Shown here: positions 15,702-25,104 of the stretch, in pieces | Layout of the letters: the number at the start of each line of letters is the position of its first letter | Numbering within the stretch: the stretch's first letter is position 1 | DNA from: Nocardioides zeae | GTDB lineage: Bacteria > Actinomycetota > Actinomycetes > Propionibacteriales > Nocardioidaceae | Length of the DNA: 64,000 nucleotides | Direction of reading: 5' to 3' | Assembly: GCF_010686755.1 (NCBI RefSeq) | Contig: NZ_JAAGXA010000004.1 | Span: 263,110 to 327,109, forward strand | The notes under the pieces: generated by a model | What the model was told of the DNA's origin: nothing | The model's database searches: none | Seen by the model: the letters and a program-made list of their open reading frames with translations, nothing else | Position numbers and translations under genes: made by a program

Positions 15702-16361
15702 ATGGCCCGCCGTCGCAGCACGTCCGCTCCCCGCATCGCCGCTCCCGCCCTGGGGCCCCTGGTCGACGGCGACCCGACGGCGCTGCGGCCGGGCGGCGAG
15801 GTCGACGGCCTGCGGTTCGGCGGGCTCCGGCTCGGGGCGCTCGAGCTCGCCGGTGCGCGTCTCATCGAGTCGCAGCTGGAGGACGTGCACGCCGACGAGG
15901 CCGACCTGTCGGGCGCGCGCCTCTCCGACGTGGCCCTCGACGGGGTGAGCCTGCCGGTCGTCCGCGCGATCGGCACCCAGTGGCGGGACGTGCGGGTCAC
16001 CGGTCGGATCGGGTCGCTGGAGGCCTACGAGTCGTCGTGGCGGTCGGTGCACCTCGTCGGCTGCAAGCTCAGCTTCGTCAACCTGCGCGGCGCCGAGCTG
16101 CTCGACGTGCTCCTCGAGGGGTGCGTGGTGGAGGAGCTCGACCTCGGTGGTGCCGCGCTCAGCCGCGTGCGGCTGGCGGACACGACGGTCGGTCGTCTCG
16201 ACGTGCAGCAGGCGCAGCTGGCGGACGTCGACCTGCGCGGCGCCCGCCTCGACGACGTGACCGGCGTGCGGGACCTCCGGGGCGCCACCGTCTCACCGGC
16301 GCAGCTGGCGCTGCTCGCCCCGGCCATCGCCGCCGAGCTGGGGCTGCGGGTCGAGGACTGA
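15702..16361 (+). CDS. Pentapeptide repeat protein
   Basis: The 219-aa protein has repeated A(D/N)LXX-like units, clear at LRFGGLRLGALELAGARL, ADEADLSGARLSDVALDGV, NLRGAELLDVLLEGC and DLRGARLDDV. These build a right-handed quadrilateral beta-helix. Some family members mimic DNA and protect gyrase, but most have no assigned role and nothing here points to quinolone resistance. It is a single gene divergent from the MNIO operon, sharing the palindromic intergenic region. Confidence 0.85.
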   Translation: MARRRSTSAPRIAAPALGPLVDGDPTALRPGGEVDGLRFGGLRLGALELAGARLIESQLEDVHADEADLSGARLSDVALDGVSLPVVRAIGTQWRDVRVTGRIGSLEAYESSWRSVHLVGCKLSFVNLRGAELLDVLLEGCVVEELDLGGAALSRVRLADTTVGRLDVQQAQLADVDLRGARLDDVTGVRDLRGATVSPAQLALLAPAIAAELGLRVED

Positions 16362-16374
16362 CCCGGCGGCCCGC

Positions 16375-16887
16375 TCAGGCGCCGTCGGCGCGCCGGTCCT
16401 GCTCCGCCGCCGCGAGCACGTCGGCGTCGGTGCACGCGAGGGCGAAGGCGGCGATGCGGGCGCGGATCTCCCGTCCCAGCAGCCACTGCCCGATCGGCTC
16501 CGCGACGGGCCGCAGCCAGGCGGGCCGCACGGCATAGCTGTACTTCCACGTCGCCAGCGTCCCCGCGATCGGCGTGCCGTCGAGCACCCGCTCCTCGGGC
16601 GCGAACCGCCACCCGCCGCCGAACGTCGCGAAGAACCAGGGACCGCTCACCATGGTCATCCCGACGGACGTCGGGGGCCGGTACGACGCGTACTCGCTCA
16701 CCATGCGGAGCCCGACGCGCGCCCGCGTGACGGTGCGGACGCCCTTCTGGGGGCGGTCGGCGTCGACGAGGTGCTGGTGGCGGACGAACGGGTCCCACGC
16801 GAGCCGCACCTCGCCCGTCGTCTGGGAGACCGCGAACGCGGTGGCCGGGCTGACCGGCACCCACTGGGCGGCGCTGACCTGGGGCAC
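16375..16887 (-). CDS. SRPBCC family protein
   Basis: A 170-aa protein with an N-terminal strand resembling the START-like fold (WVPVSPATAFAVSQTTGEVRLAWDPF), a Trp-rich beta core (GPWFFATFGGGWRF, TLATWKYSYAVRP) and a C-terminal helix. Ligand and role are unknown. The GTG at 16887 lies 4 bp after the stop of the GNAT gene on the same strand, so the two are probably one transcript. Confidence 0.72.
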   Translation of the reverse strand: MPQVSAAQWVPVSPATAFAVSQTTGEVRLAWDPFVRHQHLVDADRPQKGVRTVTRARVGLRMVSEYASYRPPTSVGMTMVSGPWFFATFGGGWRFAPEERVLDGTPIAGTLATWKYSYAVRPAWLRPVAEPIGQWLLGREIRARIAAFALACTDADVLAAAEQDRRADGA

Positions 16888-16891
16888 GGCG

Positions 16892-17206
16892 TCAGAGGCC
16901 GAACTCGGCGCGGCGCCCCTCGGGCACCAGGTCGGCGTAGTCGGGGTGCTTCGCGACGTACCCGCGGAAGAAGGGGCAGAACGGCAGGAGCGAGCGGCCG
17001 TCGGCGCGGAGCCCGTCGAGCACCGCGACGGCGAGCTGCTTCGCGAGGCCCTGGCCGGCGAAGGCGTCGTCGATCTCGGTGTGCATGACGGCGACGACGG
17101 TGCCGCCCTCGCGCAGCCGGTAGTCGGCGAACCCGGCGAGGGCGCCGTCGACGCGCACCTCGTAGCGGGCCGCGTCGGTGTTGTCGGTGACGGAGACGTC
17201 GGTCAT
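16892..17206 (-). CDS. Small GNAT-like N-acetyltransferase (YjdJ type)
   Basis: A 104-aa member of the minimal GCN5-related family. It has the sequence GQGLAKQLAVAVLDGLRADG (acetyl-CoA pyrophosphate-binding loop), followed by LLPFCPFFRGYVAKHPDYADLV, the characteristic ending of this subgroup. Substrates are generally unknown. The ATG at 17206 starts shortly before the beta-strands of the fold. It is transcribed ahead of the SRPBCC gene and divergent from the malic enzyme gene. Confidence 0.85.
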   Translation of the reverse strand: MTDVSVTDNTDAARYEVRVDGALAGFADYRLREGGTVVAVMHTEIDDAFAGQGLAKQLAVAVLDGLRADGRSLLPFCPFFRGYVAKHPDYADLVPEGRRAEFGL

Positions 17207-17314
17207 GGGGACGACGCTACCCCCGTCCTGCGTCTGACCTGGGCCGACAGAGCGGTCGCTCGCTTTTGGACACTGTGGTCGCACGTGACTTGCCCGTAAC
17301 CCGAGACCGGCCCG

Positions 17315-18733
<1,419 letters not shown>

Positions 18734-18745
18734 TCCCCCCGGGTC

Positions 18746-18920
18746 GTGGGGGGGGGGGCGGCGGGGGGGGGGGGGGGGGGGGGGCCGCGCGGGGGGGGGG
18801 GGGGGGGGGGGCCCGCCCCGGGGGGGCGGGGGGCTCTTTTATTGCGCCCCGCCCGGGTTGGGCGCCCCCGGGCTTGGTGGTCGGGGGCCCGCCCCCCACG
18901 ACTGCGTTCGGGGGCGGGTC
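18746..18920. other. Abnormal poly-G/GC tract, possible assembly artefact
   Basis: Directly after the malic enzyme stop are G runs of 11 (18748-18758), 22 (18763-18784) and 21 (18791-18811) bases, then C/G-rich sequence interrupted by CTCTTTTATTG. No gene is present. Runs this long do not occur anywhere else in the window. They could be true sequence able to form G-quadruplexes, or low-quality base calls carried into the assembly over a strong terminator hairpin. The region should not be trusted base by base. Confidence 0.8.
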
Positions 18921-18996
18921 CCCGTAACAGCGCAGGAGTAGCGTCGCCGCACCACGCGACCCCCGCGTGGTCGACGCAGTCGATGCAGGAGGCCCG

Positions 18997-20457
18997 ATGG
19001 CACCGGTCCCGTTCCGCACCCAGCTGCTGCGCCGCAAGCCGCTCGCCGCCCGCGGCGGCCCTGGCGGCCCTGGCGGCCCCGAGCTGGGCCGCAGCATCGG
19101 CACGTTCTCGCTCATGATGTTCGGCGTCGGCGCCACGGTCGGCACGGGCATCTTCTTCGTGCTGCAGGAGGCCGTGCCCGACGCCGGCCCCGCCGTCGTC
19201 GTCTCGTTCCTCGTCGCCGGCCTCGCGGCCGGGCTGTCCGCGATCTGCTATGCCGAGCTGGCGAGCGCGATCCCGGTCAGCGGCTCGACCTACTCCTACG
19301 CCTACCACGCCCTCGGCGAGCTCGTCGCGATGGTGATCGCGGCGTGCGTGCTGCTGGAGTACGGCGTGAGCTCGGCCGCCGTCGCCGTCGGCTGGAGCGG
19401 CTACTTCAACGAGCTGACCGGCTCGGTGCTCGGCGTGCGCCTGCCGCAGGAGCTCTCGGTGTCGCCGGTGCCCTACGAGGACGGGCCCACCGGGTGGATC
19501 AACCTCCCGGCCGTCGTGCTCGTGCTGCTCTGCATGCTCCTGCTCGTGCGCGGGGCCAGCGAGTCGGCGCGGGTCAACACCGTCATGGTGCTCATCAAGC
19601 TGGCCGTGCTCGGGCTGTTCGTGGTCGTCGGCTTCTCGGCGTTCGAGGTCGACCGCTTCGACGCCTTCTGGGCGGCCGGCGCCGCGGGCGTCTCCGCCGC
19701 GGCGGCGACCATCTTCTTCTCGTTCATCGGCCTCGACGCCGTGTCGACGGCGGGGGAGGAGGTGCGGGACCCCCAGCGGGCCCTGCCCCGCGCGATCATG
19801 GGCGCGCTCGCCGTCGTCATCACGGTCTACGTGCTCGTCGCCATCGCGGGCGTCGGCGCGCAGCCGGCGTCGGAGTTCGAGAGCCCCGAGCAGCAGGAGG
19901 CCGGGCTCTCGGTCATCCTCCAGAACATCACCGGCTCCAGCATCCCGGGCACAGTGCTCGCCGCGGGCGCGGTCATCTCGATCTTCTCGGTCACCCTCGT
20001 GACCCTCTACGGCCAGACCCGGATCCTCTTCGCGATGGGCCGCGACGGCATGCTCCCGTCCCGCTTCGCGCGGGTGAACCCGCGGACCCTCACCCCGACG
20101 TACAACACCGTCGTCGTCGCGATCGTCGTCGCGCTGGTCGCGGGGTTCGTGCCGAGCGACTACCTGTGGGACACGGTCTCCATCGGCACGCTCGGCGCGT
20201 TCATCGTGGTCGCGCTGGGGGTGCTCGTGCTGCGGCGCACGCAGCCCGACCTGGAGCGGCCGTTCCGGGTGCCGGGCTACCCGGTGACGCCGGTGCTGAC
20301 CGTCGTGGTCTGCGTCTACATCCTGTCGGGCCTGCCCGCCGTCACCTGGGCCATCTTCGGCACGTGGCTGGCGATCGTGCTCGCCTTCTACCTGCTGTGG
20401 GGCCGGCGGCACGCGCGCCTCAACGACCCCGCCACCGCTCGGGGCGAGGGGGTCTGA
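18997..20457 (+). CDS. APC superfamily amino acid permease (cationic type)
   Basis: This 486-aa transporter has about 12-13 hydrophobic spans. The first, GVGATVGTGIFFVLQEA, holds the conserved unwound helix-1 motif of the APC fold, and FSFIGLDAVSTAGEEVRDPQR is the typical helix-6 and following loop of the CAT subgroup. It imports amino acids, probably coupled to protons. A GCAGGAGG site precedes the ATG at 18997. One base separates its stop from the universal stress protein start, a common actinobacterial pairing. Confidence 0.9.
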   Translation: MAPVPFRTQLLRRKPLAARGGPGGPGGPELGRSIGTFSLMMFGVGATVGTGIFFVLQEAVPDAGPAVVVSFLVAGLAAGLSAICYAELASAIPVSGSTYSYAYHALGELVAMVIAACVLLEYGVSSAAVAVGWSGYFNELTGSVLGVRLPQELSVSPVPYEDGPTGWINLPAVVLVLLCMLLLVRGASESARVNTVMVLIKLAVLGLFVVVGFSAFEVDRFDAFWAAGAAGVSAAAATIFFSFIGLDAVSTAGEEVRDPQRALPRAIMGALAVVITVYVLVAIAGVGAQPASEFESPEQQEAGLSVILQNITGSSIPGTVLAAGAVISIFSVTLVTLYGQTRILFAMGRDGMLPSRFARVNPRTLTPTYNTVVVAIVVALVAGFVPSDYLWDTVSIGTLGAFIVVALGVLVLRRTQPDLERPFRVPGYPVTPVLTVVVCVYILSGLPAVTWAIFGTWLAIVLAFYLLWGRRHARLNDPATARGEGV

Positions 20458-20458
20458 G

Positions 20459-21379
20459 ATGACCATCGTCGCCGGCATCGCGCCGGGGAAGCCGGACGTC
20501 GACGGGCTGTCGTACGCCGCGCTCCTCGCCCGCTCGCTCCGCACGCGCCTGCGGGTCGTGTGCGTCGTGCCGGGCCCGTGGCCGACGCCGCTGTCGGGGG
20601 GCGTGGACCGCGAGTACGCCGCGTACCTCGCCGACGCCGCGAGCGAGGAGGTGCCCGCGGTGCGGTCGCTGCTGGCGGAGCTGGCGCCGGACCTGGAGGC
20701 GGCCGGCGTGACCGCCGAGGTCGTGCGCGCGGTCGGGCGCTCGGTGCCCGGGACGCTGCTCGAGCAGGTCGCGGCGGCCGACGCGACGCTCGTCGTGCTC
20801 GGCGCGGGCGCGAACGGCGCATGGGGGCACGTCGTCGTGGGGTCGGCCGCGGACCGGCTCCTGCACTCCTCGCCGGTGCCGGTCGCCGTCGCGACGCGCG
20901 GCTTCCGGGCGGCGCCCGGCACGCGGGTCGGACGGGTGACCGTGGGCTTCCGGGGCGACCAGGCGTCGGCGGCGGCCCTGGCCCGGGCCGCCGGGCTGTG
21001 CACGGAGCTGGGGGCGACGCTGCGGGTGGCGACGTTCGGGGTGCTCGGCCGCACGATGTACCCGCCCGAGGTGCGCGGCGAGGACGACGTGCTCGAGGCC
21101 TACCTCGAGCAGGCGACCGCCGCCCAGGCCGCCGCCCTCGCCCTGCTGCCGGCGGACGCCGTGCCGGCCGAGGTCGAGCGCGTCGTCAGCCGGGGGCGTG
21201 ACTGGGCCGAGGCGGTCGGCGGCCTGCCCTGGACGCCCGAGGACCTGCTGGTCGTCGGCTCGTCGTCGGCGGGGCTGCTGTCCCGGGTGTTCCTCGGCTC
21301 CAGCGCCGCCAAGATCCTGCGGCACTCGCCCGTGCCGGTCGTGGTGGTGCCGCGAGCGTCGTGGCGCCCCCGCGTGTAA
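20459..21379 (+). CDS. Tandem universal stress protein
   Basis: The 306-aa protein has two UspA-like domains (about 1-145 and 150-305). Each ends with an ATP-binding loop: GAGANGAWGHVVVGSAADRL in the first and SSSAGLLSRVFLGSSAAK in the second, both followed by a SPVPV strand. It is coupled to the APC permease (1-bp gap) and may regulate or sense transport. The stop codon TAA comes from the first bases of repeat element C, so the last residue is set by that element. Confidence 0.88.
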   Translation: MTIVAGIAPGKPDVDGLSYAALLARSLRTRLRVVCVVPGPWPTPLSGGVDREYAAYLADAASEEVPAVRSLLAELAPDLEAAGVTAEVVRAVGRSVPGTLLEQVAAADATLVVLGAGANGAWGHVVVGSAADRLLHSSPVPVAVATRGFRAAPGTRVGRVTVGFRGDQASAAALARAAGLCTELGATLRVATFGVLGRTMYPPEVRGEDDVLEAYLEQATAAQAAALALLPADAVPAEVERVVSRGRDWAEAVGGLPWTPEDLLVVGSSSAGLLSRVFLGSSAAKILRHSPVPVVVVPRASWRPRV

Positions 21380-21446
21380 CGCGGTGTCCGGGCTACTGCA
21401 GTGGTGGTCGACCACCGCACAAGTAGCACGAACACCGCGTTACACG
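21373..21446. repeat. 74-bp palindromic element, family 1, copy C
   Basis: The most intact copy: 15-bp terminal inverted repeats (CGTGTAACGCGGTGT and its complement) and the central GGTGGTCGACCACC. It lies between the convergent universal stress and MMPL genes, and the TAA within its left end is the stop codon of the former. Confidence 0.88.
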
Positions 21447-21464
21447 TCCGGGGGCGGATCCGGT

Positions 21465-23486
21465 TCAGGCGTGCTTCCGGGGCCACCAGAACCGCTCGCC
21501 CAGCAGGCGCACGATCGCCGGTACGACGACGGTCCGGACCAGCAGCGTGTCGAGCAGCACGCCGATGCAGATCACGACGCCCAGCTGGGCCAGCACCACG
21601 AGGGGCAGCACGCCGAGCACGGCGAAGACCGCCGCCAGCAGGATGCCGGCGCTGGTGATGACGCCACCGGTCGCGCCCAGCGCCCGCAGCACGCCCTCGC
21701 GGGTGCCGTGCGCCCGCGCCTCCTCGCGGGTGCGGGTGACGAGGAAGATGTTGTAGTCGATGCCCAGCGCCACGAGGAACAGGAACGCGAAGAGCGGCAC
21801 GTTCCCGGCCAGGTTCTCGAAGCCGAGCAGCCCGGTGAAGATCCACCACGAGGCACCGAGCGCGGCGGCGAAGGTCGCGACCACGGTGCCGACGAGGATG
21901 ACCGGCGCCAGGATCGAGCGCAGCAGCAGGCCCAGCACGCCGAGCACCAGCAGCAGGATGAGCGGCAGGATGACGAGCCGGTCGCGGGCGTTGCCGTCGG
22001 CCTCGTCGAGCGAGTCGGCCGAGGCACCACCGACGTGGGTGTCGGAGAAGTCCGCCAGCGCGGAGCGCAGGTCCTCCACCGTCGTCTCGGCGGCGTCGCT
22101 GCCCGGCGTGCTCGCCAGGGTCACGTCGAGCTGCGTCACGCCCGCGCCCTCGTTGGTCACGCGCACCGCGTCGACGCCGTCGACGCCCTCGACCGCGGCG
22201 CTCACCTCGTCGGCGTCGGCGCGGGTGACGACCTGGGTGGGCTCCGCCGTGCCGGCCGGGAACGACTCCGCGATCCGCTCACTGGCGGTGATCGCCTCGG
22301 GCGTGTCGAGGAACTGCTCGGAGGTGCCCAGACCGGTCGAGATCTGGGTCGTGCCCGCGGCCAGGGCGACGAGCAGCACGGCCGAGCCGGCGACGTACGC
22401 CGCGGGACGGCGCGCCACCACGTCGCCGATGCGCCGCCAGGTGGAGCGGCTCTCCGCGAGCACCACGTCCCCGTGCTTCGGGGCGGTCGGCCAGAAAATC
22501 CAGCGGCCGAAGCAGACGAGCGCGGCGGGGAGCACCAGCAGCACGAAGAGGGCGGCGACGGTGATGCCGACGGCGCAGGCGATGCCGAGGCCGCGGGTGG
22601 TGGGGGTCAGGGACAGCACGAGGGTGAGCACGCCCACGACGACGGTGGAGGCGCTGGTGAGCACGGCCTCGGCGGTGTGGCGCAGCGCGACGTCCATGGC
22701 GGCGAAGCGGTCCTCGCGGGAGCGGAGCTCGTCGCGGTAGCGACTGATGAGCAGCAACGCGTAGTTGCTGCCCGCGCCGAACACGAGGACCGACAGGATG
22801 CCGACCGTCGACTCGTCCCAGGCGACGTCGAGCAGCGCGAGCACGTGGGTGGCGAGCACGGCGGCGAGGCGGTCGGCGGCGCCGACGACCAGCAGCGGGA
22901 CGACCCAGAGGATCGGGCTGCGGTAGGTGACGACGAGCAGCACCGCGACGACCAGCGCGGTGATCGCCAGCAGGCGCAGGTCGGCGCCCTCGAAGACGGC
23001 CGCCAGGTCGGCCTGGATGCCGGCCGGCCCGGTGACCTGGGCGGTCAGTCCGTCGGGCACGTCGGCGTCGAGCCGGTCCCGCAGGTCGGTGACGGCGTCG
23101 GAGACCTCCGTGGCCGTGGACGCCTCGAGCGGCACGACGGCGATCGCCGCGGTGCCGTCCTCCGCGGGCTGGAGCGTCGGCGCACCCCCGGTGAGCTCGG
23201 CGACGAGGCCCTCGAGCTCGGGGATGCGGTCGCCCAGCTGCCCGTCGTCGTCGGCGGTGAACAGCACGACCGCGACGGTGCCGTCCTGCTCGGGCAGGTC
23301 CTCGGCGAGCTCGAGCGCGGCGGTGCTGTCGGCCCCGGCGGGCACGTTGTCGAGCGGCGTGCGGTCGCGCTCGCCCTCGCCGAGACCGATGAGCGCGCCC
23401 GCCAGCAGGAGCGGGAGGAGGGCGACGAGCCAGGAGGTGCGTCGCGCGACGACGACACCTCGCACGCGGCTCAGGACAAGGGACAC
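21465..23486 (-). CDS. MMPL family (RND superfamily) transporter
   Basis: A 673-aa exporter with two repeats of helix, extracellular loop and helix bundle. GAGSNYALLL in the first half replaces the usual GIDYALF, and GIDYNIFL in the second half is canonical, so the first Asp of the proton-relay pair is missing. The GTG start is preceded by GAGGAG. It is divergent from a MarR gene, which probably controls it. The substrate is unknown. It differs clearly from the other MMPL gene (759 aa), so this is not a recent duplication. Confidence 0.9.
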   Translation of the reverse strand: MSLVLSRVRGVVVARRTSWLVALLPLLLAGALIGLGEGERDRTPLDNVPAGADSTAALELAEDLPEQDGTVAVVLFTADDDGQLGDRIPELEGLVAELTGGAPTLQPAEDGTAAIAVVPLEASTATEVSDAVTDLRDRLDADVPDGLTAQVTGPAGIQADLAAVFEGADLRLLAITALVVAVLLVVTYRSPILWVVPLLVVGAADRLAAVLATHVLALLDVAWDESTVGILSVLVFGAGSNYALLLISRYRDELRSREDRFAAMDVALRHTAEAVLTSASTVVVGVLTLVLSLTPTTRGLGIACAVGITVAALFVLLVLPAALVCFGRWIFWPTAPKHGDVVLAESRSTWRRIGDVVARRPAAYVAGSAVLLVALAAGTTQISTGLGTSEQFLDTPEAITASERIAESFPAGTAEPTQVVTRADADEVSAAVEGVDGVDAVRVTNEGAGVTQLDVTLASTPGSDAAETTVEDLRSALADFSDTHVGGASADSLDEADGNARDRLVILPLILLLVLGVLGLLLRSILAPVILVGTVVATFAAALGASWWIFTGLLGFENLAGNVPLFAFLFLVALGIDYNIFLVTRTREEARAHGTREGVLRALGATGGVITSAGILLAAVFAVLGVLPLVVLAQLGVVICIGVLLDTLLVRTVVVPAIVRLLGERFWWPRKHA

Positions 23487-23513
23487 GGCAGACTCCTCGG
23501 GGGAACGGGTCGA

Positions 23514-23544
23514 TATGCTTCACGAAGTTAACCACTAAGGCGGT
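23514..23544 (+). promoter_or_regulatory. MarR promoter and possible operator
   Basis: A TATGCT -10-like hexamer (23514-23519) is followed by the imperfect palindrome ACCACTAAGGCGGT (23531-23544), which overlaps the ribosome site. Divergent placement fits a repressor controlling itself and the MMPL gene. Confidence 0.4.
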
Positions 23545-23546
23545 GA

Positions 23547-24026
23547 ATGACAATGGCCGGGGAGCTCAGGCCGGGATGGCACACGTCCGAGACGCTCGAG
23601 GCGCTGCGCGTGCTGCTCGACCGCGGCACCGCCGTGCACCGCGTCGTGGCGCGGGGCGCCGGCCTCGGGGACCACGAGATGGCCGTGCTCCAGCACCTCG
23701 TCCCCGGACCCGTCGGCCCCGCGGAGATCGCCCGGCGGCTCGAGGTCACCTCGGCCGCGGCGACGGGGATCGTGGACCGGCTCGTGGCGCGGGGGTACGC
23801 CGAGCGCCGGCCCCACGCCGTCGACCGACGCCGCACGGAGGTGCACCTGACCGAGACGGGTCGCGCCGAGGTGCGCGGACACCTCATGCCGATGTTCCGG
23901 GCCGTCGTCGCGCTCGACGACCAGTTCGACGAGGCCGAGCGGGCCGTCGTCGCGCGGTACCTGCGGGGTGCCATCGCGGCGTTGGACGAGGTCGCGGGGC
24001 GGGGCACCGACCCGCGGGGCACCTGA
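23547..24026 (+). CDS. MarR family transcriptional regulator
   Basis: A 159-aa winged-helix protein. The recognition region GPAEIARRLEVTSAAATGIVDRLVARGYAERRPHAVDRRRTEV is a standard MarR helix-turn-helix and wing with the Asp-Arg-Arg motif. Flanking helices would form the dimer interface. Two ATGs, 6 bp apart, are possible; the first is used. It is divergent from the MMPL exporter (60-bp gap) and is the likely local repressor. The inducer is unknown. Confidence 0.88.
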   Translation: MTMAGELRPGWHTSETLEALRVLLDRGTAVHRVVARGAGLGDHEMAVLQHLVPGPVGPAEIARRLEVTSAAATGIVDRLVARGYAERRPHAVDRRRTEVHLTETGRAEVRGHLMPMFRAVVALDDQFDEAERAVVARYLRGAIAALDEVAGRGTDPRGT

Positions 24027-24056
24027 CCCGCGGCGTACCCGTTGCGGCGTCCCAGG

Positions 24057-24075
24057 TTAGGTTAGGGCAACCTAA
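24057..24075. promoter_or_regulatory. IdeR/DtxR iron box
   Basis: TTAGGTTAGGGCAACCTAA matches the 19-bp actinobacterial iron-box consensus (TTAGGTTAGSCTAACCTAA) except near the centre. It ends 23 bp before the siderophore-binding gene, so that gene should be repressed when iron is plentiful. Confidence 0.88.
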
Positions 24076-24098
24076 GTCCCGACCTGAGGAGCCGCTCC

Positions 24099-25094
24099 AT
24101 GTCGCCGTCCCGCACCGTCCGTCCTCTCGCCGTGGGGCTCGTGCTCCTGCCGCTGCTCGCCGCGTGCGGCGCATCGGACGACACGACCACGTCGGAGGGG
24201 ACCGCGCTGGCGGAGGCGGGGGCGTTCCCCGTCGCGGTCACGCACGAGTTCGGCACCACGACCATCGACGAGGAGCCGCAGCGCATCGTCACGCTCGGTG
24301 TGACGGACGCCGACGTCGTGCTCGCCCTCGGCAAGGTGCCGGTCGGCAACACCGGCTACGCCTTCTTCGACGACGGCCTCGGTCCGTGGACCGACGACCT
24401 CGTCGAGGGCCACGACCTGACGTTCCTCGAGTCCGACTCCGCGCCCAGCCTCGAGCAGGTCGCCGGTCTCGACCCCGACCTCATCATCGGGGTGTCGGCC
24501 GGGTTCGACGAGGCCACCTACGACGCGCTCGCGGAGATCGCGCCGGTGGTGGGCCGACCGGCCGGGGTGCCGGCGTACACCGCCTCCCGCGAGGACGCCG
24601 TCGAGCTCATCGCCTCGGCGCTCGGGCAGCCGAGCGCGGGGGAGCGCCTCGTCGAGGAGACCGACGCCGCCCTCGCGTCGGCCCGCGCCGACCACCCGGA
24701 GCTGGCGGGGAGCACGGGGGCGGCGGTGCTGCCGTACGACGGCAAGTACGGCGCGTTCCTGCCCGGCGACGCCCGCGGGCAGTTCCTCGCCGACCTGGGC
24801 GTGACCCTCCCGGAGGCGGTCAGCGAGCGGGACACCGGCGACAGCTTCTTCGTCGAGCTGTCGCGCGAGAACGTCGGCGCCCTCGACGGCGACGTGCTGC
24901 TCGTGCTCAGCGACGACGAGGACATCGACCTCGCGGCGGAGAACCCGCTGTTCGCCGGTCTCGGCGTCGTGCAGGACGACGGGGTCGTGGTCGCCACCAC
25001 CGAGGAGCGCGGCGCGATCACCTACAACTCGCCGCTGTCGGTGCCGTACGCGGTCGAGAACCTCGTGCCGCGCCTCGCGGCGGCGGTGTCCTGA
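24099..25094 (+). CDS. Iron-siderophore ABC transporter substrate-binding lipoprotein
   Basis: A 331-aa lipoprotein with signal peptide and lipobox LAAC (Cys23). The rest is a class III periplasmic-binding fold of the FecB/FhuD type: an opening EPQRIVTLGVTDADVVLALG, ESDSAPSLEQVAGLDPDLIIG in the first lobe, the long linking helix, and a second lobe. It should deliver ferric siderophores to a permease, but no permease or ATPase gene is next to it, so it must use one encoded elsewhere. The iron box upstream supports iron control. It converges on the AbiE-like pair. Confidence 0.9.
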   Translation: MSPSRTVRPLAVGLVLLPLLAACGASDDTTTSEGTALAEAGAFPVAVTHEFGTTTIDEEPQRIVTLGVTDADVVLALGKVPVGNTGYAFFDDGLGPWTDDLVEGHDLTFLESDSAPSLEQVAGLDPDLIIGVSAGFDEATYDALAEIAPVVGRPAGVPAYTASREDAVELIASALGQPSAGERLVEETDAALASARADHPELAGSTGAAVLPYDGKYGAFLPGDARGQFLADLGVTLPEAVSERDTGDSFFVELSRENVGALDGDVLLVLSDDEDIDLAAENPLFAGLGVVQDDGVVVATTEERGAITYNSPLSVPYAVENLVPRLAAAVS

Positions 25095-25104
25095 GGGGGG
25101 CGAT

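Noticed and set aside
15702..16361. Pentapeptide protein as a quinolone-resistance (Qnr) protein
   Set aside because: The repeats are irregular and no Qnr-specific loops can be seen; most actinobacterial pentapeptide proteins are unrelated to resistance.
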